Below are positions 1 to 4,937 of a stretch of 7,673 bases of DNA, piece by piece (within the stretch, counting starts at the first letter, position 1; each line of letters begins with the position of its first letter). The position numbers and the translations under genes were made by a program. The notes beneath the pieces were generated by a model. That model had not been told where the DNA came from, searched no databases, and was given only the letters and a program-made list of their open reading frames with translations. Where the stretch lies: positions 1 to 7,673 of the forward strand of contig JAZUAS010000095.1 in the NCBI GenBank assembly GCA_045638125.1. Reading direction: 5' to 3'. Source of the DNA: SVTX01 sp045638125. GTDB lineage: Bacteria; Bacillota; Clostridia; Oscillospirales; CAG-272.

Positions 1-1
1 A

Positions 2-154
2 CCTTCGCTTGCGGCGAGGTTTATCTTAAATGTTTATTTATTTACCGCAAGGACTCACTGCTTCGCATTGACGGAGTTCGAAAGTGGAGCAGATTAGGAA
101 AAAGAACCATAGGCAAAAAGCCTATGGTCCTTTTTGGTGACCCGCCGGAGATTC
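2..154. repeat. Tandem repeat unit 1 ending in a tRNA 3'-end remnant
   Basis: This is the first of two tandem copies with a 157-bp period; the second spans 159-311. Shared blocks, in order, are CCTTCGCTTGCGG, CCGCAAG (45-51), TCACTGCTTCGCATTGACGG (55-74) with GAGTTCGA, the hairpin at 99-135, and the last 20 bases of a tRNA gene on the minus strand (135-154, beginning TGGTGACCC). The segment between the first two blocks differs between copies, so this is not a recent exact duplication. CTTGCGG (8-14) and CCGCAAG (45-51) form an inverted repeat. The copy diverges from tRNA sequence after GATTC at 154. It could be a dispersed chromosomal repeat or a scar of earlier integration into the same tRNA gene. 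Confidence 0.75.
99..135. terminator. Bidirectional hairpin terminator, copy 1
   Basis: The arms AAAAAGAACCATAGGC (99-114) and GCCTATGGTCCTTTTT (120-135) pair around an AAAAA loop, with one A-C mismatch. A-tracts and T-tracts flank the core, so it can act on either strand. On the minus strand it sits directly after a tRNA CCA-end remnant, where a tRNA terminator would be expected. Confidence 0.7.
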
Positions 155-158
155 AGAG

Positions 159-311
159 CCTTCGCTTGCGGCAAAGCTTATTTTAACTTTTTCTTCATCC
201 ACCGCAAGCCGTCACTGCTTCGCATTGACGGAGTTCGATAGTGAAACAGATTAGCAAAAAGAACCATAGGCAAAAAGCCTATGGTTCTTTTTGGTGACCC
301 GCCGGAGATTC
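159..311. repeat. Tandem repeat unit 2, running into the tRNA-Lys fragment
   Basis: This is the second copy of the unit, with the same block order as unit 1: CTTGCGG (165-171) with its inverted partner CCGCAAG (202-208), the CACTGCTTCGCATTGACGG block (213-231), the hairpin at 256-292 and the tRNA 3' end from 292. Unlike unit 1, the tRNA sequence continues past 311 up to 336. Alignment by eye shows high identity in the blocks and scattered differences between them. Confidence 0.75.
256..292. terminator. Bidirectional hairpin terminator, copy 2 (tRNA-Lys terminator)
   Basis: The 16-nt arms AAAAAGAACCATAGGC (256-271) and GCCTATGGTTCTTTTT (277-292) are perfect inverted complements around an AAAAA loop. 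The T-tract touches the CCA end of the tRNA-Lys fragment on the minus strand, so this was probably the terminator of the original tRNA gene before integration split it. It would also stop transcription leaving the integrase gene towards the chromosome. Confidence 0.8.
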
Positions 312-336
312 GAACTCCGGACCCCTTGATTAAAAG
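292..336 (-). other. Attachment site core: 3' part of tRNA-Lys(UUU)
   Basis: Read on the minus strand, this 45-nt stretch is a tRNA 3' half. It has anticodon loop CTTTTAA (U33, anticodon UUU, A37), anticodon stem strand TCAAG, variable loop GGGTC, T-arm CGGAG-TTCGAAT-CTCCG, acceptor strand GCGGGTC, discriminator A and encoded CCA. The 5' half is missing: bases above 336 cannot pair with TCAAG. An integrase lies immediately beyond, so this is best read as the displaced 3' end left when an element integrated into tRNA-Lys, with the restored full tRNA at the other, unseen end. tRNA identity follows from the anticodon; the att role is inferred. Confidence 0.85.
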
Positions 337-389
337 ATATTTATAAAAGTGGCAAAAACCTTTGATGTGTAAAGACTTTTTGAAATCGT

Positions 390-408
390 GTGTTGATAAA
401 GTGTTGAT
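390..408. repeat. Direct repeat GTGTTGAT x2, candidate integrase arm-binding sites
   Basis: GTGTTGAT occurs at 390-397 and 401-408, 11 bp apart, about one helical turn. The pair lies between the tRNA-Lys core and the integrase stop codon. Tyrosine integrases with an N-terminal arm-binding domain bind short direct repeats flanking the core. The assignment is inferred from position and spacing only. Confidence 0.35.
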
Positions 409-1547
409 TACCGATGCAATTTATCTGCCTCACGTGTCAAGAAATCAATGTCTTTAGCGGTTGCATTGGCATAGATATCTGCCGTGGTAGAATAATTAGA
501 GTGGCCAAGGAGGTCCATAGTTGCCTTTTGGTTAAGTCCATATTTTACGCAAAGCAAAGCGTAGGTATGGCGACAAGAATGTGGCGTGATTTTTCCATCC
601 GGGTTCAATCCGTGTTTATCGAGAAAAGGATAGAACTCTCTGTTGCGGAAATTCTTTGCGTCGAAGCGCTTGCCTTTGGGAGAGGTACAAAGATAGTCAC
701 CTTTGGTGGACATCATTCTTTCATATATAGGGACAAGATCGGTAGGGATTACAATTATTCTATCTTTTCCGGCTTCAGTCTTACTGCCCGGTGCGTAGAT
801 CAATCGCTTTGTAATATCTACGTGTTCTTTTTTTAAGTCAAGAAATTCGTTAATGCGCAAACCGTTATAGCAAAGCGCAATGATGATCGCGGCGGTATCG
901 TCAATTTCGGATAATTGCCAAAGCTTTTCAAGTTGCTCGGCAGTGAAACTTGGTTTCTGACTTTTGGGGGCAGAAAGTGGAAGATTTATGAGCTGAGCAT
1001 AGTTTTTATCGATCAAGTCATTTGCCATAGCGACCTGGCACATAAGCGATCCTAAGATCTGTATCTTATGCAGCGTTGAATAGCTCAATCCGCTTTTATA
1101 GGCATCATCAATAATATTTTGAAAATGGGCAGTGCGGATATCGCGCATTTTCATATTGTCTAAACGCTTCAAATATCCCCAGCAAGCGTTATAATTGGTA
1201 AGAGTTGCCGCTGACAGTTTATTCTCTTTTTGATCGATTACCATATTATATATATCTTTAACCGTGGCATTATAAATATTGGATATGCCGTTTACCTGCA
1301 CGCTCTCAAGTGCAACGAGTGCCTCCGTTTGGGTGGCAAAGGTGCCGATGCTGACAAGCTTGCCCGCTTGGGTTATTCGCGCCACGAAGGGCTTTTGACG
1401 GTTCCCAGAGAGTTTATATACAGTTCCCAATCCATTGGGACGTTTTTGTTTTTTGCGGGGTTTTTCCTCGGATATTTGTTTTTTTCCGCAGAAGCGGCAG
1501 TAGATGCTGTCCGCTTCTATTTCTTTTTTGCATTTTTTACAAATCAT
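408..1547 (-). CDS. int: Tyrosine site-specific recombinase (phage integrase) with N-terminal zinc ribbon
   Basis: This 379-residue integrase would cut and rejoin DNA at tRNA-Lys to insert and, with a directionality factor, excise the element. Residues 1-22 form a zinc ribbon (cysteines 3, 6, 17, 20, as CKKC and CRFC). Residues about 38-85 (NGLGTVYK, GTFATQTEAL) look like the AP2-like arm-binding domain, about 95-190 like the SAM-like core-binding domain, and about 200-370 are catalytic. The full active set is visible: R231 (GLRINE), K256, H323 and R326 (HSCRH), H349 (LLGHS) and nucleophile Y359 (DIYAN). The ATG at 1547 is chosen because AGGAAA lies just upstream on the minus strand; the frame stays open to 1607 but the 20 extra residues have no good ribosome binding site. 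It ends 71 bp from the tRNA fragment, the usual int-att arrangement. Confidence 0.95.
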   Translation of the reverse strand: MICKKCKKEIEADSIYCRFCGKKQISEEKPRKKQKRPNGLGTVYKLSGNRQKPFVARITQAGKLVSIGTFATQTEALVALESVQVNGISNIYNATVKDIYNMVIDQKENKLSAATLTNYNACWGYLKRLDNMKMRDIRTAHFQNIIDDAYKSGLSYSTLHKIQILGSLMCQVAMANDLIDKNYAQLINLPLSAPKSQKPSFTAEQLEKLWQLSEIDDTAAIIIALCYNGLRINEFLDLKKEHVDITKRLIYAPGSKTEAGKDRIIVIPTDLVPIYERMMSTKGDYLCTSPKGKRFDAKNFRNREFYPFLDKHGLNPDGKITPHSCRHTYALLCVKYGLNQKATMDLLGHSNYSTTADIYANATAKDIDFLTREADKLHR

Positions 1548-1632
1548 TTCTATTTCCTGTTTGGTTTGATAATTTATAGCGTGGCGAGTGGTGTAGAATA
1601 TAAGCACTTTATGGAGAAGGGAGGAAGCTTAT

Positions 1633-1755
1633 ATGGAAAACACCGAACGCCAAGCGTTGATAGCTGTGATCAATGAGCTGTTTGAACAGCTTACATACGA
1701 GGAGCAGGAAGAGATCATCAACCTGATCAAGTCGAAGCGTCAGGACGACGTATAA
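1633..1755 (+). CDS. Small acidic helical protein, 40 residues, unknown function
   Basis: A short ORF begins MENTERQAL and ends KSKRQDDV. It has a strong ribosome binding site (GGGAGGAAG, about 8 nt before ATG) and a rho-independent terminator right after its stop, so it looks like a real monocistronic gene. It is divergent from integrase and convergent with the repressor operon. It appears to be two short helices. The stretch around LFEQLTYEEQEEIINLI resembles the C-terminal tail of the XRE repressor in this window (LVDQLTLKELREIQTIM): the QLT, one E and the EI line up. It lacks any helix-turn-helix. It could interact with the repressor or be a relic of a second repressor; I recognise no named family. 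Confidence 0.6.
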   Translation: MENTERQALIAVINELFEQLTYEEQEEIINLIKSKRQDDV

Positions 1756-1767
1756 TGTTTATGGGAT

Positions 1768-1798
1768 CTCCCCGGTCGAAGGATCGGGGAGGTTTTTT
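1768..1798 (+). terminator. Rho-independent terminator after the 40-residue ORF
   Basis: CTCCCCGGTC (1768-1777) pairs with GATCGGGGAG (1782-1791) over ten base pairs including one G-T wobble, with a GAAG loop, and is followed by a run of six T (1793-1798). No T-tract follows on the minus strand, so it mainly serves the plus-strand ORF, although the hairpin also lies just beyond the end of the minus-strand operon. Confidence 0.85.
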
Positions 1799-1802
1799 GT
1801 TA

Positions 1803-1994
1803 TTAACTAAATACGCTAAATAATAAATCCACTAATCCTGCTGGCAAAGCTATGCACAAAAACCACAAAATAAATAGTGCGACTAAAAATATAACTACCC
1901 CTATAGCGATGTTCTTTTCGTCTGGGGAAGAATTTTTAAACCAAAATATAAATAATCCAATGAATATTATTGTCATTATAATACCAACAACCAT
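1803..1994 (-). CDS. Small two-helix membrane protein, possible lysogenic conversion gene
   Basis: This 63-residue, very hydrophobic protein has two predicted membrane helices, about residues 2-19 (VVGIIMTIIFIGLFIFWF) and 29-51, joined by a short polar loop (KNSSPDEKN). The ATG at 1994 has AGGAGAGG about 8 nt upstream, a strong site. It lies 20 nt after the stop of the coiled-coil/SWIM gene and is third in the repressor operon, so it would be expressed in the lysogen. Small membrane proteins in this position of temperate phages are often superinfection-exclusion or immunity factors; that role is inferred from position alone. Base composition is low in GC compared with the early genes. No family recognised. 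Confidence 0.7.
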   Translation of the reverse strand: MVVGIIMTIIFIGLFIFWFKNSSPDEKNIAIGVVIFLVALFILWFLCIALPAGLVDLLFSVFS

Positions 1995-2014
1995 TTATTG
2001 CGCCTCTCCTAATT

Positions 2015-2977
2015 TTAATAATTATTTTTACTGATTTTTTCTGCTACTTCTTTGTTTAATAATAGAAGCCCGGAAGTATAGGACAAAAACAACATGTGTT
2101 TACATACGTTATGTCTGAATGTGAAATCAGGACAAGTGCAACTGTTCAATGTGGTTTTATATGTTTCTTTATCTGATTTAATTTTTGCCTCCATATCAAT
2201 CTTATCTAATATCATTAAATTAGATTTAAAAGCATTATTCAATCTTCCGCTTGATATGCTTTCTTTAAAGTCTGCCGGAAGTTGTGCGAAGGTAAGCTCT
2301 GATAAACGCGGAATTGACTCCTTTATTAGAGAGGTATATTCATCGGGCTGTGCAACTGACCTTCTCAAAGTTCTGATTTCTTCGGTGAGTTCGTCAGTTG
2401 TATCTAATAAATCCTGCAAATCTTCTTTTGTATGTTCGAGCATTGACTGAGTAACAGATAGTTGAACTCTTAATTTTTTAACGTCTTCGTCTTTTTGGTT
2501 GAGTTTGTTTTTATATTCAATAATTTGCTTTTCAACTTCGCTGTCACTGTAAACTCTTAGAGGACGAGGAGTTTTTTGTTTGATTGCTTTAATGTCTTCT
2601 TTTAACTTTCGGTTTTCTTCGATTGCTTCACAATATTTATCAAAATAATGTTTTCGTTCCTCGCGAACGCTATTTGCTAACTTTGCTTTTTCGGTTGCGT
2701 CATGAGCTACTGCTTCAGCAATTCGTAGTCGAGATTTTAGATCGTCAATTTCTGAAAGGGCGGCATCTAACTTTGATGGATCAGACGGTTTGGGAAAGCG
2801 CTTTAATTCAGCTATCTCTTTATGGGCATTTGCTAATTCCTTTTCCAACTCGTTACTTTTCTTGACTAATTTACCGTAACTTTTATCAAGATTTTGGTGT
2901 GCAAAAAAATAATAAGCTAAGAATGCAGCAGCCATTATGAATCCTACTAAAAAAGCTACTTCGTATTTAGTGGTCAT
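2015..2977 (-). CDS. Membrane-anchored coiled-coil protein with C-terminal SWIM zinc-binding motif
   Basis: This 320-residue protein has one N-terminal membrane helix (about residues 7-26), a long charged coiled coil from about 30 to 210 with a basic, proline-containing break near 133-141, then a C-terminal globular part. Residues 280-294 give C-x-C-x9-C-x-H (C280, C282, C292, H294), the SWIM zinc-finger signature, preceded by the usual short strand (TYKTTLNS). SWIM domains bind nucleic acid or protein in varied proteins. The ATG at 2977 lies 4 nt after the repressor stop; its only candidate Shine-Dalgarno (AGGGG) is about 14 nt away inside the repressor's last codons, so translation probably depends on coupling. 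An M15 start would break the anchor. The gene is AT-rich. Function unknown; an envelope-linked lysogenic role such as exclusion or abortive infection is inference. Confidence 0.85.
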   Translation of the reverse strand: MTTKYEVAFLVGFIMAAAFLAYYFFAHQNLDKSYGKLVKKSNELEKELANAHKEIAELKRFPKPSDPSKLDAALSEIDDLKSRLRIAEAVAHDATEKAKLANSVREERKHYFDKYCEAIEENRKLKEDIKAIKQKTPRPLRVYSDSEVEKQIIEYKNKLNQKDEDVKKLRVQLSVTQSMLEHTKEDLQDLLDTTDELTEEIRTLRRSVAQPDEYTSLIKESIPRLSELTFAQLPADFKESISSGRLNNAFKSNLMILDKIDMEAKIKSDKETYKTTLNSCTCPDFTFRHNVCKHMLFLSYTSGLLLLNKEVAEKISKNNY

Positions 2978-2981
2978 GTTG

Positions 2982-3317
2982 TTATTTTTTACCCCTATTT
3001 TTTATTTTTTCTTCCATAATGGTTTGAATTTCGCGGAGCTCCTTGAGGGTGAGCTGGTCTACGAGGTTATAGAACTCATCGGAGAGCGGAGAGGTGGCGG
3101 GTTCTGCGGTGGGTGCGGGTTGCTCATCGGGATTGCGGATAAGATCTTCGACGGTGACGCCGAAATGATCTGCGATAAGGTGCAGTGTGGTGTCTCTCGG
3201 GACAGCACCGTTTTTCCAATGCGTTGCGGTAGCAGAAGATAATTTAAGTTCTTTGCATACCGTATTAGGTGTGGTTTGGCGGTCGTTGCAGAGACGACAA
3301 AGATTTTTCCAAAACAT
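2982..3317 (-). CDS. XRE-family (Cro/CI-type) lysogeny repressor
   Basis: This 111-residue regulator has an HTH_3-like domain at about residues 3-60, with the recognition helix near 27-37 (SSATATHWKNG) and the typical end HLIADHFGVTVEDLI. A flexible Pro/Ala linker (65-77) leads to a helical tail (80-108) that probably dimerises. It lacks a LexA/CI-type peptidase domain, so induction would not be by RecA-stimulated self-cleavage; an antirepressor or other signal would be needed. AAGGAG lies 7 nt before the ATG. It is the first gene of a minus-strand operon and is divergent from the early operon across the switch region, the classical place of a phage repressor. Its operators are probably the GTAG-containing repeats at 3370-3457. 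Confidence 0.88.
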   Translation of the reverse strand: MFWKNLCRLCNDRQTTPNTVCKELKLSSATATHWKNGAVPRDTTLHLIADHFGVTVEDLIRNPDEQPAPTAEPATSPLSDEFYNLVDQLTLKELREIQTIMEEKIKNRGKK

Positions 3318-3332
3318 TTTTGTCTCCTTTTT

Positions 3333-3360
3333 AATATATTAAAATTTTTATTTTTGTCAT
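3333..3360 (-). promoter_or_regulatory. Candidate leftward promoter for the repressor operon
   Basis: On the minus strand ATGACA (3355-3360) and TATATT (3333-3338) are separated by 16 bp, matching five of six consensus bases at each box. The predicted start would fall at or next to the ribosome binding site, giving an almost leaderless-length 5' end, so the exact placement is uncertain in this very AT-rich stretch. Confidence 0.4.
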
Positions 3361-3369
3361 TTGTGAAAT

Positions 3370-3382
3370 CTACATAATCTAC
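3370..3382. promoter_or_regulatory. Candidate repressor operator O1
   Basis: CTACATAATCTAC is, on the minus strand, GTAGATTATGTAG, matching 12 of 13 bases of the plus-strand site at 3445-3457. It lies about 10 bp upstream of the candidate repressor -35 box, a position from which a bound repressor could affect its own promoter. Confidence 0.5.
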
Positions 3383-3392
3383 GCAACCTTAT

Positions 3393-3411
3393 TTTGTTGA
3401 GTAGTAACAAA
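3393..3411. promoter_or_regulatory. Inverted repeat TTTGTT-N7-AACAAA, candidate operator O2
   Basis: This is a perfect 6-bp inverted repeat around a GAGTAGT centre, midway between the two divergent promoters. Size and place fit a site for a dimeric HTH regulator (the repressor or the Cro-like protein). It also contains GTAG, as do the other two candidate operators. Confidence 0.4.
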
Positions 3412-3435
3412 CTTAAAAAAAGTAGAAGAAAACGC

Positions 3436-3464
3436 TTGACAAAAGTAGATTAAGTAGGTATAAT
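3436..3464 (+). promoter_or_regulatory. Consensus SigA/sigma-70 early promoter (rightward)
   Basis: TTGACA (3436-3441) and TATAAT (3459-3464) are both perfect consensus boxes with the optimal 17-bp spacer. The transcription start should be near 3471. It drives the early operon that begins with the Cro-like gene at 3679. Such a strong promoter needs tight repression in a lysogen, which agrees with the operator-like repeat in its spacer. Confidence 0.92.
3445..3457. promoter_or_regulatory. Candidate repressor operator O3, inside the early promoter
   Basis: GTAGATTAAGTAG lies wholly within the spacer between the -35 and -10 boxes of the rightward promoter, so a protein bound here would block RNA polymerase. 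It is almost identical to the inverse of 3370-3382. GTAG recurs at 9-bp spacing within the site. Confidence 0.55.
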
Positions 3465-3470
3465 GTATGC

Positions 3471-3678
3471 GTACAAGGCAAACGAAAATTCGCAAAAGAA
3501 AACAGCGCAGAAGAAAATAGGACAATACGCCCGGTAAGCGCAGGTCCGTAGATGCTGATTATTTGCGGTGGTGGTAAGTCACCTCAAGTGTTGTTAGTAA
3601 GGTCATTATATCACCGAAAAGTAAGTTTGTCAACAAAAGTTCGCAAAATAATTAGAAAATTTAGAAAGGAAGGTTGAA
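3471..3678 (+). other. Untranslated leader of the early operon, about 208 nt
   Basis: Between the predicted start and the first gene there is a long leader without a clear gene. It holds a modest hairpin (GGAC 3520-3523 with GTCC 3544-3547, enclosing CGC 3528-3530 with GCG 3538-3540), a 9-nt direct repeat TTCGCAAAA (3489-3497 and 3640-3648) and several GTAAG motifs. I see no strong terminator and no riboswitch I can name. A 41-codon ORF (3552-3677) is present but weakly supported. With the switch sites upstream, this fills the 361-nt intergenic stretch 3318-3678. Confidence 0.5.
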
Positions 3679-3921
3679 ATGAGCGAATCGAAGATTGAAA
3701 GAGCGGCAAACATTAAGAGCCGAATGGCGGAACACCAGCTCACGTCCCAGTGGCTTATGCTTCGACTCTCTAAGGATTTCGGCATTGAGGTCGATAAGAC
3801 GAGCTTGTCGATGATACTCTCAGGCGCGCGCCGTAGCGGCGACAAGCCTGAGCAGGTGCTTGCGGCGTCGGAGCAGATACTTGACAAGTATATCAAGATG
3901 TTTGCCGAGGAGGGCGCGTGA
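3679..3921 (+). CDS. Cro-like small HTH regulator, first early gene
   Basis: This 80-residue protein has a predicted helix-turn-helix: IKSRMAEHQLTSQWLMLRL (residues 12-30) supplies the first helices, and the segment around VDKTSLSMILSGARRSG (38-54) fits a recognition helix followed by the basic turn common in phage XRE proteins. The C-terminal helix (57-77) resembles the AAxxIL endings of such regulators. AGAAAGGAAGG just before the ATG is a strong ribosome binding site. As the first gene after the rightward promoter and divergent from the repressor, it is placed exactly like Cro, which would shut off the repressor and later temper the early promoter. The fold is inferred from pattern and place; no close family recalled. 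Confidence 0.72.
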   Translation: MSESKIERAANIKSRMAEHQLTSQWLMLRLSKDFGIEVDKTSLSMILSGARRSGDKPEQVLAASEQILDKYIKMFAEEGA

Positions 3922-4154
3922 TGGTTAAAGAACACGGCAATCTTTCGTTGGAGCAGCAGTCGAAGCTGATGCAGGAGATCGCGGACGTTGAGAAGATCGA
4001 AGACATTGACGAGGCGGAGGCGGAGGCTGCAAAGCTACGAAACTTTATAAGAGACCTGCACGAGCACGGATTTATAGGCTCGGACAAGGCTTGTCGCTAT
4101 CGGCAGGGCTTGGAGGCGGCATTAAGGAGGAACAAACGATATGATGCAGACTGA
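3921..4154 (+). CDS. Small early protein of unknown function, 77 residues
   Basis: This is a charged, mostly helical protein. An acidic stretch (about residues 20-38, VEKIEDIDEAEAEAA) is followed by a more basic C-terminal half (LRRNKRYDAD at the end). The ATG at 3921 overlaps the preceding TGA in the form TGATG, with GAGGAGGG upstream, pointing to translational coupling; a GTG three bases earlier (3918) is an alternative start. Its 3' end overlaps the next gene by 14 nt. No domain recognised. Its place between a Cro-like and an excisionase-like gene suggests an accessory early role but nothing specific. Confidence 0.78.
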   Translation: MVKEHGNLSLEQQSKLMQEIADVEKIEDIDEAEAEAAKLRNFIRDLHEHGFIGSDKACRYRQGLEAALRRNKRYDAD

Positions 4155-4419
4155 TTACGAGTGCGTTGACGGGGCGGTAGAGTGCTCCACGTTAAGCGCA
4201 GAGCAGGCTTGCGGCTGTCTTAGATACGCGGGCGTTAAGATGAGCCTTGAGACATTCAGGCTCGGTCTTCAGCAGGGACGGTTCCCGTTCGGCTTCGTGA
4301 TCGAAGGGAACACCCGAATCTTTATTATCTTCAGGCACAAGCTTGAGGAGTGGATCGCCGAGAACGTCGGCGTGGAGGTATCCGTAGAGCGGATACTTGA
4401 AGGAGTTAAAAATTTATAA
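4141..4419 (+). CDS. Excisionase-like winged-helix DNA-binding protein
   Basis: This 92-residue protein has a MerR/excisionase-like pattern. A helix-turn-helix at about residues 17-45 (LSAEQACGCLRYAGVKMSLETFRLGL) is followed by the wing segment QQGRFPFGFVIEGNTRIFIIF, then the helix HKLEEWI. The QxGxFPFG signature followed by a strand and a C-terminal helix is familiar from small DNA-binding proteins in clostridial prophages. AAGGAGG lies 10 nt before the first of two adjacent ATGs (4141 and 4144). It may be the recombination directionality factor working with the integrase at 408-1547, or an early regulator; the sequence does not decide. Confidence 0.72.
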   Translation: MMQTDYECVDGAVECSTLSAEQACGCLRYAGVKMSLETFRLGLQQGRFPFGFVIEGNTRIFIIFRHKLEEWIAENVGVEVSVERILEGVKNL

Positions 4420-4439
4420 AATAAAGGAAGGTAAAAACC

Positions 4440-4697
4440 ATGGTAAAGACAAGAGCTTTGAACGACACAGAGAAGTGCGAGCTTATCAGCGCACTTGCAA
4501 ACGCTAAGGTGAACAACACCAAGAAGGCGAAGAATTTCAGAGGCGATGCCTCCAGCGCACACCACCGCGAGGACATTGCAGACCTGCAGGCGACGGCTGA
4601 CCGCAACGAGATGTGGGCGCAGCTTGATCAGGCGCTTATCGATGCGATCCGTGACGGTAAGCTTGTGATCCTTGAGGACAACGAGGAGGAGGAGTAA
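4440..4697 (+). CDS. Small early protein of unknown function, 85 residues, acidic tail
   Basis: The protein has a Lys/Asn-rich N-terminal part (KVNNTKKAKNFRGDASS, about 23-39), a helical middle (HHREDIADLQATADRNEMWAQLDQALIDAI) and an acidic end (EDNEEEE). AAGGAAGG precedes the ATG by about 8 nt. The terminal GAG codons for the Glu run form a GAGGAGGAGGAG tract that can act as the ribosome binding site of the next gene, whose ATG lies 6 nt after this stop. No family recognised. Confidence 0.75.
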   Translation: MVKTRALNDTEKCELISALANAKVNNTKKAKNFRGDASSAHHREDIADLQATADRNEMWAQLDQALIDAIRDGKLVILEDNEEEE

Positions 4698-4703
4698 GTT
4701 GAA

Positions 4704-4916
4704 ATGGCTGTTACATATCTCCTAGTAGGGTACGAGGAAGGCGCGATGCGCATCATCGAACATCGGGACGGTGTTCCCGTTCACGTGTGGCGCGGTTATT
4801 ATGACGGTGGCAATCACATCCGCATGCGTCCCGCACACCCTTGGAACGGAGTGTGGGACGGCAGGGACAGAGCGCCGTGCTTCATGTCGGTGTTTGAGAT
4901 TAAACGTGGAGACTAA
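4704..4916 (+). CDS. Small early protein of unknown function, 70 residues
   Basis: This is a compact, probably beta-rich protein with many aromatic, Gly and Arg residues (VWRGYYDGGNHIRMRPAHP, WNGVWDG). There is no signal peptide, membrane helix or cysteine pair. The ATG at 4704 follows the previous stop by 6 nt and uses the GAGGAG repeat inside that gene as its ribosome binding site, so the two are probably translated together. No domain recognised. Codon use resembles its neighbours, so the reading frame appears genuine. Confidence 0.72.
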   Translation: MAVTYLLVGYEEGAMRIIEHRDGVPVHVWRGYYDGGNHIRMRPAHPWNGVWDGRDRAPCFMSVFEIKRGD

Positions 4917-4937
4917 TTTAATAAGGAGAGCTTATAA

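Noticed and set aside
2..311. CRISPR array for the two tandem units
   Set aside because: Only two copies, about 153 bp each, with hairpin terminators and tRNA tails; no short repeats with unique spacers.
1548..1632. Promoters for int and the 40-residue ORF in the divergent gap
   Set aside because: TTGATA and TAGAAT on the plus strand are 22 bp apart, and no better pair was seen on either strand, so no promoter is called.
414..1676. Plus-strand open frames of 140 and 148 codons across the integrase region
   Set aside because: They are antisense to an integrase with a complete catalytic set, lack recognisable domains and have implausible composition.
2094..3242. Plus-strand frames of 80-118 codons antisense to the coiled-coil/SWIM and repressor genes
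   Set aside because: The minus-strand proteins have clear domains and ribosome binding sites; the plus frames do not.
3552..3677. 41-codon basic ORF in the early leader (starts MLIICGGGKSPQ), ending 1 nt before the Cro-like ATG
   Set aside because: Only a weak AGG upstream, codon use unlike the early genes, and no recognisable pattern. It might be a leader peptide but is not supported enough to annotate.
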